From an uncultured Eubacterium sp. (GTDB lineage: Bacteria > Bacillota > Clostridia > Lachnospirales > Lachnospiraceae), in contig CAJUAU010000014.1 of NCBI GenBank assembly GCA_910584645.1, positions 1 through 64,000 of the forward strand: DNA of 64,000 nucleotides, written 5' to 3'. The notes under the pieces are model-generated. The model saw only the letters and a program-made list of their open reading frames with translations. It had not been told where the DNA came from and made no database searches. A program made the translations under genes and the position numbers. Shown piece by piece: positions 26,155-35,333 of this stretch (position 1 is its first letter; the number at the start of each line of letters is the position of its first letter).

Positions 26155-27057
26155 TCATTCTGTCTGCCCGCAGGCTGCCAGGGCAGCCACCGCGCCGTCT
26201 GCCGCCGCTGTCACCAGCTGATGAACCTGTTTGGTGCGGCAGTCCCCTGCCGCATAGATTCCCGGCACACTGGTGCAGCAGCTCTCGTCTGCCCTTATAT
26301 AACCATGGGCATCCAATTCCACCACATCCCGGAACTGTTCATTTTCCGGCATTTGTCCCACCGCCACAAACAATCCGCTGAGGGACAGCTCACTTACGAT
26401 CCCAGAAACTGTATTTTTTACGATAATGCCTGACAGCTGCTCCTTACCCCGCAGCTCTGTCACCACACTATCCAGGACAAGTTCTACGTTTTTTCTCTGA
26501 AGCAGTTTGTTCACCATGGTGTTTTCTCCCCGAAAGCGGTCTCTTCGGTGAATCAGATATACCTTGCGGCAGTTCTCAGACAGATAGAGGGCATCTTCCA
26601 GCGCCGTATTTCCGCCTCCCACTACTGCCGTATCTTTTCCCCGGAAAAATGCGCCATCACACACGGCACAGTAGGATACCCCTTTTCCTGTCAGCTGCTC
26701 CTCCTGCTCCAGTCCAAGCTTCCGGTACACCATGCCGGTGGCGAGAATAATTGAATTGCATGCCAGCTCCTCATCACCACATTTCACCAGCTTTTTTTCT
26801 CCCTCACACCGGATGGCTTCCGCAGGAGCATACCGAAACTGAGCCCCTGCTTCCTCTGCCTGCTCCTGCAGTCCCTGAATAAATTCAAAACCAGAGATAT
26901 GCTTGATGCCTGGATAATTATCAACCTCCGGTGAGTTCACGATCTGACCGCCTGCGTTTTTCTGCTCCAGAACAAGTACACGTTTCCCAGCTCTGGCCCC
27001 GTATACCGCCGCAGAAAGTCCCGCTGTCCCGGCGCCCACCACAATGATATCATACAT
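26155..27057 (-). CDS. trxB: Thioredoxin reductase-like flavoprotein
   Basis: 300-residue FAD/NAD(P)H disulfide reductase: FAD motif VGAGTAGLSAAVYGARAG, redox pair CAVCDGAFF, NAD(P)-binding VVGGGNTALEDAL, and the C-terminal GIYAAGDCRTK. The fold is that of low-molecular-weight TrxB. It lies 15 bases downstream of rubrerythrin and could supply it, or thioredoxin, with electrons; cofactor preference cannot be read. Confidence 0.9.
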   Translation of the reverse strand: MYDIIVVGAGTAGLSAAVYGARAGKRVLVLEQKNAGGQIVNSPEVDNYPGIKHISGFEFIQGLQEQAEEAGAQFRYAPAEAIRCEGEKKLVKCGDEELACNSIILATGMVYRKLGLEQEEQLTGKGVSYCAVCDGAFFRGKDTAVVGGGNTALEDALYLSENCRKVYLIHRRDRFRGENTMVNKLLQRKNVELVLDSVVTELRGKEQLSGIIVKNTVSGIVSELSLSGLFVAVGQMPENEQFRDVVELDAHGYIRADESCCTSVPGIYAAGDCRTKQVHQLVTAAADGAVAALAACGQTE

Positions 27058-27072
27058 CTTCTGCCGGCTCCC

Positions 27073-27687
27073 TTATGCCCATGCCTTTTGGCCATCGGTA
27101 AACGGGGAGAGGCTTACCCTGATAAAGTATCCTTTATCATGATCACAGACAGGACACTTTTCCGGCACTTTTTCACCTTCAAAAATGTAACCGCAGTTCA
27201 GGCACATCCAGCCCGCCTTCACATCGGATACATAAAGTTTATTCTGCTCCAGATATTCAGCAAACCGTCCAAAACGGTCTCCATGCACTTTTTCGATCTC
27301 TGCGATCATCCGGAAGGAATTTGCCACTTTCGTAAATCCTTCCTCCATCGCCTTTTCACCAAATTTTTTATATACGTCGTCATGCTCCTCGTATTCATTA
27401 TGCTGCGCCATTCTCAAAAGCTGTCCCAGGTCCTCCGAAATATCTACTGGATAACCTCCATCTACATGAATTGTCTCTCCAGAGAGCTCTTTCAGATGAT
27501 GATAAAAAATCTCCGCATGTTCTTTTTCCTGCTCTGCCGTAAAAAGAAATGCCATGGAGATAACCTGCTGATTCTGTTCCTGCGCCTTCTGCGCTGCAAA
27601 AGTATAACGGTTTCTTGCCTGGCTTTCACCGGCAAAGGCGCGCATCAGATTGTCCTTTGTCTCGCTATTCTTAAATTCCACTGCCAT
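27073..27687 (-). CDS. rbr: Rubrerythrin
   Basis: 204-residue non-haem iron peroxidase of anaerobes. Ferritin-like diiron domain (FAGESQARNRY, EQEKEHAEIF, ARMI-type EIEKVHGDRF) followed by a C-terminal rubredoxin domain with CLNCGYIF and CPVCDHDKGYF iron ligands. It detoxifies hydrogen peroxide. First gene of a two-gene unit with trxB; AAGGAGG ribosome binding site. Confidence 0.95.
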   Translation of the reverse strand: MAVEFKNSETKDNLMRAFAGESQARNRYTFAAQKAQEQNQQVISMAFLFTAEQEKEHAEIFYHHLKELSGETIHVDGGYPVDISEDLGQLLRMAQHNEYEEHDDVYKKFGEKAMEEGFTKVANSFRMIAEIEKVHGDRFGRFAEYLEQNKLYVSDVKAGWMCLNCGYIFEGEKVPEKCPVCDHDKGYFIRVSLSPFTDGQKAWA

Positions 27688-27793
27688 GATGGATTCCTCC
27701 TTGCAAACTTAATTTTTCCATAGCATTACCAGAATTTACATAAAATATACGAATTTTTTCCAAAAGAACTCTTTTATTTGGTGGCACCGTCAG

Positions 27794-28324
27794 CTACTCC
27801 ATTTCTTCCTCATCTTCCGGACGCCATGCCTGTCCAAATTTTACATCCCGGAACAGCGCCGAGAGCCCGGTGATCTGCTTTAATCTCAGTATTTCATCCC
27901 TGTCCATGCCAAGATGTCTGCTGATCCAGGCATCGGACCGTCCGATCTCATGAAGTTCTTTGACGATATTACTCATAAGATCCACATTGTGGCTTCCCCT
28001 GGCGCGGTTGTGGCGGATGGTACTTGCCATCCGGTGGTCAATGGGTTTATCAATGACCGAGACCGGGATCATTCCTTTTTCCCGTTCATAGATATCCGGG
28101 AATTCCATCATAATACGATAGCGGTGGAACCCGTCCACGATCACATATATGTCTTTTTCTTTGGAATAATAGCAAACAATAGGCATCGTATACCCATCTT
28201 CTTTTATACTTTCATATAGAAGCTTCATCTCTGGGGGCGCCACCGCATTGGGATTATATGTATTAGGTTTCACTTTTTCCACTGGTACAGATATCACATT
28301 GTAGACTGGACTTTTGTATGCCAT
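27794..28324 (-). CDS. IbrB-like ParB/sulfiredoxin-fold protein
   Basis: 176-residue protein with a ParB/Srx nuclease-like domain: VSVEKVKPNTYNPN start-type segment, IVDGFHRYRI (the GxxR-like box) and RASTIRHNRARGSHN, followed by helices resembling a DNA-binding HTH (ISRHLGMDRDEILRLKQITGL). It pairs with the adjacent IbrA-like gene 17 bases upstream. IbrA/IbrB were named as regulators of immunoglobulin-binding proteins in E. coli; similar pairs sit on mobile elements. Biochemistry unknown. Confidence 0.78.
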   Translation of the reverse strand: MAYKSPVYNVISVPVEKVKPNTYNPNAVAPPEMKLLYESIKEDGYTMPIVCYYSKEKDIYVIVDGFHRYRIMMEFPDIYEREKGMIPVSVIDKPIDHRMASTIRHNRARGSHNVDLMSNIVKELHEIGRSDAWISRHLGMDRDEILRLKQITGLSALFRDVKFGQAWRPEDEEEME

Positions 28325-28341
28325 TTGTTATTTCCCTCTTT

Positions 28342-29664
28342 TCATCCTAACTCTTTTATGTTTTTGTATTTCATCTTGATTATGTCGATACGCTTTTGTT
28401 GCTGTCTTGTCAGGCCAAAGCCCATAAACCGGCAGATGTGGTCATTTTTCAATATACAGTAACACATCCTTTTCCAGCTGGGTATGTCTTTCGTAGATTT
28501 TATGTCATCTGTATGGTCAGGAATCCTTCCCTCAAAGATAACCCTGGATTTCTTATTCAGGGTGTAATTTGAGACGCCATTGCGCCGGATCTTGTAACCA
28601 TGCGCCAGAAGCTCTTCAATCGTCTCCTCATCCAGGCCGCCTCCAGTGTTATGCCAGAACTTAATGGAAGTATTAAATTTTTTTACATAATTATTTCTGA
28701 GCCGGACAGGCAGTGTGTCCAGCAGAAATTTTGTATAGGACTCCCATGTATGTCCTTCGGGAAGCGTCACATTGCGGTAACCCATCGCCTTACTTCTTCC
28801 ATAGATACACGCGAAGTTCGCCCCCTGAACCCTGCCGATGAGCTTCGCCCAGATCTCCGGATCGATCACCCGGTACAGGTTCAGGCTGTCTTTGGAGTAG
28901 TCGTTAAAGGGTGAAGCAACCCGCATCTGGGAAGCGCTCAGACCTGCCATATAATATAGATCATAAAGACGGTTATAATCATACCCAAACAGATAATTGG
29001 CATGCCAGATATCACTGGTGGACCAGTCATAAATTGGAGAAGCGCACCATACATCTTTAAACTGTCTGCTGATCCAGCACTCATCCTGATACCCATATTT
29101 CTTATTTAGAAAGCCACTGTATCTCTGCATGGACTCATCCGCCCGCATCCCCAGCAGACACACCGTTTTCTTTCCTTCATGGGACATGCTGTACCACCTT
29201 CCAAACTGCTTTGCCAGGTCCTCCTGGTGCATCCGGTACTTATAGGTGGTCATCGGATTATTTTCCATATTGATCACATAATCATGCTCTGGCATCGGCC
29301 GCACCCATGCCTCCTTCTTCTTATCATCCCAGGGATACCAGAACATCTCATAGCTGCTCAGGGCAGTGCGGGTCGCCATAGGAAGACACACCCAGTAGGG
29401 TTCCACATCTTTTTCAATGCGTTTAAATGTCCGCTCAATATACTCTGTCGTCACCGTGTACTGGGCTTCAAAATCCTGGTGAAACACACCAATTCTTTTA
29501 TCCGGTGCATGTTTCTTCTGATAATCCAGCACAAGATTTAAAAGAAGCCCGCTGTCCTTTCCCCCCGAAAATGAAACATATATATTGTCAAATTCCTGAA
29601 ATATAAACTTTAACCGCTCCTGCAAAGCGTCAAATACATTTTCTTCAACATAAGAACGTATCAT
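28342..29664 (-). CDS. IbrA-like phosphoadenosine phosphosulfate reductase family protein
   Basis: 440-residue PAPS-reductase/DndC-like PP-loop ATPase with a DUF3440-type C-terminus. The P-loop is VSFSGGKDSGLLLNL (~residues 30-44); LLGMRADESMQRY and DWSTSDIWHANY are the family elements. It belongs to the same superfamily as DndC, which adds sulfur to DNA, but nucleotide or sulfur chemistry here is inference. Paired with the ParB-like gene downstream; strong ribosome binding site. Confidence 0.82.
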   Translation of the reverse strand: MIRSYVEENVFDALQERLKFIFQEFDNIYVSFSGGKDSGLLLNLVLDYQKKHAPDKRIGVFHQDFEAQYTVTTEYIERTFKRIEKDVEPYWVCLPMATRTALSSYEMFWYPWDDKKKEAWVRPMPEHDYVINMENNPMTTYKYRMHQEDLAKQFGRWYSMSHEGKKTVCLLGMRADESMQRYSGFLNKKYGYQDECWISRQFKDVWCASPIYDWSTSDIWHANYLFGYDYNRLYDLYYMAGLSASQMRVASPFNDYSKDSLNLYRVIDPEIWAKLIGRVQGANFACIYGRSKAMGYRNVTLPEGHTWESYTKFLLDTLPVRLRNNYVKKFNTSIKFWHNTGGGLDEETIEELLAHGYKIRRNGVSNYTLNKKSRVIFEGRIPDHTDDIKSTKDIPSWKRMCYCILKNDHICRFMGFGLTRQQQKRIDIIKMKYKNIKELG

Positions 29665-29783
29665 GTATTACCTCCATGCGCGTGCAAACATTTTCGTGAA
29701 GAACGCTGTTATTGCGTTCTTCTGGTGTGAAGAGAGTAACGTACCGTGATCGGCGCGTTACAAGATATTGCCGTTTTATGGTA

Positions 29784-29812
29784 AATATACCACATTATGG
29801 TGATTTTTTCAA
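29784..29812 (-). promoter_or_regulatory. Promoter of the ibrA-ibrB pair with an embedded palindrome
   Basis: Minus strand TTGAAA (29807-29812), 17-base spacer, TATATT (29784-29789). The spacer contains ACCATAATGTGGT, a near-palindrome, with a further TACCATA just downstream, suggesting a repressor site. The ~110-base leader holds two hairpins (29699-29721 and 29737-29761). Nothing else is seen in the 29665-30005 gap except the terminator at its right. Confidence 0.6.
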
Positions 29813-29892
29813 CTAACACCTTGTTCCCTGCTGATCAGAGATCTTACTGAAAGATGTGGGATCAGTCCTATATTTCAGAACTTATTTTAAGT

Positions 29893-29925
29893 ACAAAAAG
29901 AAGAGCACAAATCTGTACTCTTCTT
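29893..29925 (-). terminator. Terminator of the radical SAM/DUF4130 operon
   Basis: Minus strand GAAGAGTAC pairs with GTGCTCTTC (one mismatch) and is followed by TTTTTG. Confidence 0.65.
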
Positions 29926-30005
29926 CTATCTGTTTTATTTATCCCCGAAGTCCTTTTTTAAATCTGGTGTACTGACACTGACAATTCCCTCAAATTAATA
30001 ATACA

Positions 30006-30782
30006 TTAAGGCTCCTGCATTTCCTTCATGTATTTTCGGAACCGTTTGGGCAGCATCTGCATCTGCAGTCTGGGATTGATCCTCTCTTTGATCGCGATGG
30101 AATCCACAAACCGCTTCCACAGTCTCTGCCACAATTCTTCACTGGCGGAGACACTTAACTCCAATGCTTCCAGATCCACATCCGACATCTCTGCCAGGGA
30201 GCATCCCTTTCCACTTTCATGAATGAGCACCCTTCGATGAACCGTATCGGCGATCACCCAGTTCTCTCCTGAAAAACGGTCAGCGAAATGCTCTGCCATA
30301 TAAGGAAGGACGGCGTTCTTCGGATTGATCCTCCCAAAAAGCACTCCATTCTGCAGTTCCTCGAACCGGAGAAACTGAAGTTCATGCTGTATCTCATTGA
30401 TAATATGGCGCTCCAGCTCCATCAGATACTGGACCTCCGGCCGGGTTAAGTGATCCATCACCTTCCCGCCCATGTGCAGCGCCAGGATGATCCCCCGGTA
30501 AATCCCATCTGCCTTTCCTGGGTCGTAAGAGACAGAGCACTTTTTCAGCCATTCGTAGACCGGAACGGATACCTTGTTTCGCAGGGTACGCGCCACCTTT
30601 TCTGCCTGTTCATAGTCGGTCTCCACCGGAATATATCTGGCAAACAGCTCCTGATGGTACATCCTGTCACTGATCTGAATGCGGTTGGCAGCATGGGGAT
30701 GGCCTTCCTCATAAGCACGGTATACCGCGGTAAATATCCCATCCAGAGAATCTTCACAGAGGTAGATCCATCTCTCATCCAT
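30006..30782 (-). CDS. Putative DNA metabolism protein, TIGR03915/DUF4130 family
   Basis: 258-residue protein of the DUF4130 family, always found beside a radical SAM partner in Clostridia. Recognisable segments: YLCEDSLDGIFTAVYRAYEEG, ARTLRNKVS and the FVDSIAIKERINPRLQMQMLPKR end, with a uracil-DNA-glycosylase-like context suggested for fused relatives. It overlaps the radical SAM stop by 8 bases; the ATG at 30782 after GGAGG is preferred to the longer frame. Function inferred as DNA repair or modification from the partner and the SOS-type promoter. Confidence 0.8.
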   Translation of the reverse strand: MDERWIYLCEDSLDGIFTAVYRAYEEGHPHAANRIQISDRMYHQELFARYIPVETDYEQAEKVARTLRNKVSVPVYEWLKKCSVSYDPGKADGIYRGIILALHMGGKVMDHLTRPEVQYLMELERHIINEIQHELQFLRFEELQNGVLFGRINPKNAVLPYMAEHFADRFSGENWVIADTVHRRVLIHESGKGCSLAEMSDVDLEALELSVSASEELWQRLWKRFVDSIAIKERINPRLQMQMLPKRFRKYMKEMQEP

Positions 30783-32298
30783 ATCTCGCCACCTCCCCCG
30801 CTCCTGGGGCTGCCACAACGCCAGGATACAGATCCAGAAGTGACATCTGTTCAAACCGGTCTTCCCCGGTGACAGAAGCCGGAAGCCTCTCTCTGAGCCC
30901 CAGCAGATTAGTCAGTATAAATCCTTCGTTCATACGGAGAGGAACCATCGTCTTCCCGCCACAGGTAATAAAATACATCGCCCGCTTTAATACCACCCCA
31001 AATTTTTTCAGCGCCTGATAGTCCAGACTCCCGAGCCGTCTCGCCGCCATGATGCGCTTCGCTGATTTGACTCCCACTCCCGGGATACGAAGCAGTGTAT
31101 GATAATCCGCCGTCTGCACCTCTACCGGAAAAAACTCCAGATGGTTCAGCGCCCAGTTGCACTTCGGGTCCAGATGAACATTTAAAAAAGGATTTTCCGC
31201 AGAAATGATCTCTTCTGCCCGGAACTGGTAAAACCGCATCAGAAAATCCGCCTGATAGAGCCGATGCTCCCGGAGCAGCGGCGGTCCTTCCCTTCCCTCT
31301 GGCAGGGCCGGATCCTTCGTGGTATTGACAAACGCCGAATAAAAAACCCGTTTCAGATCAAACTTCTGGTACATCGCCTCTGCCATGTGCACGATCTCAT
31401 AATCGCTCTCTCCCGACGCCCCCACGATCATCTGCGTGCTCTGTCCCGCCGGCACAAAACTGGCATCCGGATGAAACTCCTGCAGGGCAAAACTCTGGTT
31501 TACCGCCGGCAGGGTTTCGGACTGTGAAGAGCTTTTTCCTCCACCTATCACCTTTTGTCCATCTCTCCTCTTGTCTCTGGCCTCTCCTGGCAGCGCTTCC
31601 CTCTGTGTAAAACTTTTTCCGGTTCCCGGTACACCCGCCCCTGCGCCCGGCAGTTCCGGCACGCTGCCATCTCCCAGCAGCAGCCGGCTCTCCCGGCGTC
31701 CCATCTGGATCTGGCGCATAGGAGTTAATATCGTCTTTCTGGATTTCTGGGGAGCCAGTGATCTCAACCCATCCGCCGTAGGCAGTTCCAGATTCGCACT
31801 CATCCGGTCTACCAGCCATCCCGTTTTCTCGATCAGCAGAGGATCCGCCCCAGGGATCGCTTTGACATGGATATATCCATTAAAACGGTATTGAACCCGC
31901 AGAAGGTGCACCGCCTGGTAGATCTGCTCCATGGTAAAATCCGGATTCTTCCGTATCCCTGAACTTAAAAATAATCCTTCAATATAATTCCGCCGGTAAA
32001 AGGAGATGGTAAGCTCCGCCACCTCCTCCGGAGTAAAAGAGGCGCGGGGCACATCATTGGATAGACGGTTCAGACAGTATTTGCAGTCGTAGACACATTC
32101 ATTCGTCAATAATATCTTTAAAAGCGAGATACACCTCCCATCTGCGGAAAAGCAGTGGCAGAGCCCTGCAGCCACAGCATTTCCCATGGTTCCCTTCACC
32201 CCTTTGCGGCTGGAGCCGCTGGAAGTACATGCCACATCATACTTCGCCGCATCCGAAAGGATCTCCAATTTTGAAAAAATATCCGCTGTCAGTTCCAT
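30775..32298 (-). CDS. Radical SAM DNA modification/repair protein, TIGR03916 family
   Basis: 507-residue radical SAM enzyme. The 4Fe-4S cluster motif is CVYDCKYC (CxxxCxxC, residues ~76-83); a C-terminal helix-hairpin-helix (LRIPGVGVKSAKRI) suggests DNA binding, as in spore-photoproduct-lyase-like relatives. The typical family is ~415 residues; this one carries an extra ~85-residue low-complexity block (about residues 205-290) with an imperfect internal repeat (GKSFTQREALPG / GKSSSQSETLPA). ATG at 32298 behind GGAGGTGG. A LexA-like operator covers its promoter. Confidence 0.85.
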   Translation of the reverse strand: MELTADIFSKLEILSDAAKYDVACTSSGSSRKGVKGTMGNAVAAGLCHCFSADGRCISLLKILLTNECVYDCKYCLNRLSNDVPRASFTPEEVAELTISFYRRNYIEGLFLSSGIRKNPDFTMEQIYQAVHLLRVQYRFNGYIHVKAIPGADPLLIEKTGWLVDRMSANLELPTADGLRSLAPQKSRKTILTPMRQIQMGRRESRLLLGDGSVPELPGAGAGVPGTGKSFTQREALPGEARDKRRDGQKVIGGGKSSSQSETLPAVNQSFALQEFHPDASFVPAGQSTQMIVGASGESDYEIVHMAEAMYQKFDLKRVFYSAFVNTTKDPALPEGREGPPLLREHRLYQADFLMRFYQFRAEEIISAENPFLNVHLDPKCNWALNHLEFFPVEVQTADYHTLLRIPGVGVKSAKRIMAARRLGSLDYQALKKFGVVLKRAMYFITCGGKTMVPLRMNEGFILTNLLGLRERLPASVTGEDRFEQMSLLDLYPGVVAAPGAGEVARYG

Positions 32299-32309
32299 TG
32301 TTCCACCTC

Positions 32310-32356
32310 CGAACATCTGTTTTTATTATTGTAACACATATGTTCGGAAATATCAA
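32310..32356 (-). promoter_or_regulatory. SOS-type promoter: LexA-like boxes over the -35/-10
   Basis: Minus strand TTGATA (32351-32356), 17-base spacer, TACAAT (32328-32333). The spacer contains CGAACATATGTGTT (32333-32346), 11 or 12 of 14 positions of the Bacillota LexA box CGAACATATGTTCG; a second half-intact box (CGAACATCTGTTTT, read plus) lies at 32310-32323 between promoter and ribosome binding site. Confidence 0.7.
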
Positions 32357-32373
32357 ACATTTGTTTGCATTTT

Positions 32374-34368
32374 TTATTCGTTTATAATTCTCCGGCTGCA
32401 GCGGTAAGTAATCGTAAAATATATAGCATATATCGCAAGAAGTACCACCGAAGTAGCTATAATGGAAAAAAGCAGTCCGGTTTTTCCAAATACCTCCATG
32501 ATATAAATACACACCTGAATACCGAAAATGGAGTGTATGATAGCAAGAAGAAGTGGTGTGCTGAAAAAGATCAGGTTCTGCCGGAATAAAGAGCGGTAAA
32601 TCATCCTCTCATCCACTCCGATCCTTCGCAGGATCCGATATTTTTCCCGGCTGTCTGCCGCCTGGGACAGCTCTTTAAGCGAGAGCAGGGCAAAACTGGC
32701 AAGGACAAAGATAATGCCAAGATACAGACCCAGGAAAACGATCAGCGCGGTAAGACCGATACTTCTCTGATATATCTCTGTTCTGGTAGAGACATATATA
32801 TGCTTTTTTATCATCTTTTCATTGTTTAGAAGCTGATCCATCTCCTCCACACTTTTTTTATTTGTATCATAATTTGCAATGTAGCAAATGCGGTCCGGAT
32901 GGAGATTTTCATCCGCCGGGATATCATCCGGCATAACAGTAAAACCTGGCTCGGAAGGATTAGATGACATATCCAGGAAACCATCCTGGCACTCTTTATA
33001 TCTGGGATGATATTCCTTTCCACCCAGCCGGATCACATGGCCTTTCTTCAGAAAATTTTCACTATACAATTTCGCTGAATAGTCATAATTTGTAATCACA
33101 AGATACTCATCCTCCGCCAATGTCTGCTTCTCCAGTCCATAGATCCCTGCCATTTTATTATAATCACTTAATTTTATTATTTTACCTGTATTTGCAAAAA
33201 CATTTGTATCATCAGTCCAACTCATCTCCTCTTTTTCATCCCATTCATAGTATTCATAACTCGTAAATTCCACCGAATCTTTAAAAAGATCTATGTCTAT
33301 TCCCTCTGCCTGCAGTTTTTCAGTCATGAACTCCTTCTCATTGTCAAAAGGAAGACCTTGATCATACATGTAACTAAGATTTACATCTGCCGGCACCAGT
33401 GTCCTGAGATTATCATTCATAGATTTGTTAATAGAAAAACTTGTGGAAAATATGCAAATAGTTATAAACAGCAGGAGACAGATGATGCTTCCGGCAAAAA
33501 CATTTGTATTTACACGGCTGCTGATCTCCTTTGTAGTAAAGGCATTGATCCCCCTCAGATAGCTTTTCTTTCTGATCTTTGACAAAAATATCAATAGGCC
33601 GGACAGCGACCAGAAGATCAAAAAGGTAGCTATGATCCCTTTTATGATCTGAAACAATATCTGACTCTCCTTCGTCAGCTGCTCAGCATTTGCCGTCACC
33701 ATCCAGTAAGCATGACTAAGCACCACTGCTGCTGCCATAAATACCACCAGACAGATCCACGGGTTTCTCGCAATATTTTTCTCTGACTTCTTCTCCGCAT
33801 TTAAAAGACTTATCAGCCGCGATTTGCCCACTACGAATATATCCAGCAAAAGTACCAGTGCATACATGATCAGGAAATAGATCACGGTCTTTCCAACAGC
33901 TTCTGTGGATACTTCAAAGGCAAACTTTGACATATCCGCCTCAAAGAGTTTTGCCACCAGCATACTCATCCCCTGGGACAATATAATGCCCACTCCCATA
34001 CCTGCCAACAGGGAAAGTACTCCGATGATCACCGTCTCCGCCATAAGGACTCCCGCGATCTTTTTCTTTCCCATGCCGAGGAGCATATAGATCCCGAACT
34101 CTTTCTTCCTCCTCTTCATAAGAAAGCTGCTGGCATACACAATAAGAAATGCCAGTACCACCGACACGATCACACTTGCCACCGAAAGAGTGCTTTTCAT
34201 CAGATCCAGGATATCATAGTCATTTGTAAATATTTTCGTCACTACCGTCTGGTCTGAGATGGCATTGAATACGTAAAATACGGAAATACCAATAATAAGC
34301 GTCACAAAATATACCGCATAATCCGACATGCTTTTTTTCATATTCCGGAAAGCCAGTTTAAAAATCAT
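32374..34368 (-). CDS. Bce-type ABC transporter permease
   Basis: 664-residue FtsX/BceB-like permease with about ten TM segments and one large extracytoplasmic domain (residues ~300-500), the architecture of peptide-antibiotic resistance permeases such as BceB and YtrF-like proteins. The start overlaps the ATPase gene; ATG at 34368 follows GGTGGTGAT, while a GTG 12 bases earlier is also possible. No BceRS-type two-component system is next to it. Confidence 0.88.
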   Translation of the reverse strand: MIFKLAFRNMKKSMSDYAVYFVTLIIGISVFYVFNAISDQTVVTKIFTNDYDILDLMKSTLSVASVIVSVVLAFLIVYASSFLMKRRKKEFGIYMLLGMGKKKIAGVLMAETVIIGVLSLLAGMGVGIILSQGMSMLVAKLFEADMSKFAFEVSTEAVGKTVIYFLIMYALVLLLDIFVVGKSRLISLLNAEKKSEKNIARNPWICLVVFMAAAVVLSHAYWMVTANAEQLTKESQILFQIIKGIIATFLIFWSLSGLLIFLSKIRKKSYLRGINAFTTKEISSRVNTNVFAGSIICLLLFITICIFSTSFSINKSMNDNLRTLVPADVNLSYMYDQGLPFDNEKEFMTEKLQAEGIDIDLFKDSVEFTSYEYYEWDEKEEMSWTDDTNVFANTGKIIKLSDYNKMAGIYGLEKQTLAEDEYLVITNYDYSAKLYSENFLKKGHVIRLGGKEYHPRYKECQDGFLDMSSNPSEPGFTVMPDDIPADENLHPDRICYIANYDTNKKSVEEMDQLLNNEKMIKKHIYVSTRTEIYQRSIGLTALIVFLGLYLGIIFVLASFALLSLKELSQAADSREKYRILRRIGVDERMIYRSLFRQNLIFFSTPLLLAIIHSIFGIQVCIYIMEVFGKTGLLFSIIATSVVLLAIYAIYFTITYRCSRRIINE

Positions 34369-35122
34369 TGAGATCACCACCCATCAGCGTAACAACGTCC
34401 ATTATCTTATCAAAAAATTCTTTTCTCGTATCCGATCCCTTTCTCACCTCATTAAAGATCTGCCCGTCCTTTAAAAAGATGACCCGTGTGGCAAAGCTCG
34501 CCGCAAATGCATCATGTGTCACCATAAGTATAGTGGCATTATAATTCTGGTTCATCCCTTCCATACTTTCCAGAAGGCTCCTGGCTGATCTGGAATCCAG
34601 CGCCCCCGTGGGCTCATCTGCCAGCACCATCGCCGGATCCGTGATCAGCGCCCGCGCCGCCGCAACCCTCTGCTTCTGTCCTCCACTCATCTGATAAGGA
34701 TACTTTTTCATCACATCACTGATACCAAGGATCCCCGAAATCTCATCAATCTTTGCGTCAATCTTTAGGGGCGCCAGGTTCTGAATGGACAATGGCAGCG
34801 CAATATTTTCATATGCTGTCAACGTATCCAGAAGATTAAATTCCTGAAAGATAAAACCAAGCTTTTCCCGCCGAAACCGGTTCAGGGCATTTCCTTTTAT
34901 ACTAGTGATGTCCTTTCCTTCCACAAAAATCCTGCCGCTGGTCACTTTATCGATCGTGGAGATACAGTTCAGAAGAGTGGTCTTTCCTGAACCGCTGGCT
35001 CCCATGATGCCTACAAATTCTCCCGTCTCCACCTCAAAAGAGATCTGATCTACAGCCTTGGTGAGATTGGAAGTGTTTCCATAATATTTTTCTACATTTT
35101 CAAGTTTTAATATTGTGCTCAT
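34358..35122 (-). CDS. Bce-type ABC transporter ATP-binding protein
   Basis: 254-residue MacB/BceA-type ATPase: Walker A GASGSGKTTLLN, Q-loop FIFQEFNLLDTLT, signature MSGGQKQRVAAARAL, Walker B VLADEPTGALD and the switch His in VTHD. ATG at 35122 behind AAAGGAG; an upstream frame reaches 35176 but lacks a ribosome binding site. The left end of the mobile island lies about 70 bases upstream, so integration has replaced this operon's native upstream DNA. Confidence 0.93.
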   Translation of the reverse strand: MSTILKLENVEKYYGNTSNLTKAVDQISFEVETGEFVGIMGASGSGKTTLLNCISTIDKVTSGRIFVEGKDITSIKGNALNRFRREKLGFIFQEFNLLDTLTAYENIALPLSIQNLAPLKIDAKIDEISGILGISDVMKKYPYQMSGGQKQRVAAARALITDPAMVLADEPTGALDSRSARSLLESMEGMNQNYNATILMVTHDAFAASFATRVIFLKDGQIFNEVRKGSDTRKEFFDKIMDVVTLMGGDLNDF

Positions 35123-35194
35123 TGTGTATCGCTCCTTTCTAGTCAGAGCATACCGCAAATAAGGGGATTTTTCCATCGAACTTTCTTACAGAGG

Positions 35195-35213
35195 CTTACG
35201 GTTTTGTAAGGTT
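35195..35213 (+). repeat. Left attachment-site repeat
   Basis: CTTACGGTTTTGTAAGGTT, identical to 48635-48653. It contains the inverted arms CTTAC and GTAAG. Confidence 0.8.
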
Positions 35214-35333
35214 GGGGGAGTTTCATATATTTTTAAGAATTTTCTTATCTTGTTAGATACCCTTGTTTTAGGCGGTAGATAGGGTAAGAGAAATTATATT
35301 TTTTCAAATGGTTCTGTATTTTTTCGGTGGTTT

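Noticed and set aside
27794..29664. DNA phosphorothioation (Dnd) module
   Set aside because: The IbrA-like protein shares the DndC superfamily fold, but dndA, dndB, dndD and dndE are absent and the ParB-like partner fits the IbrA/IbrB pair better.
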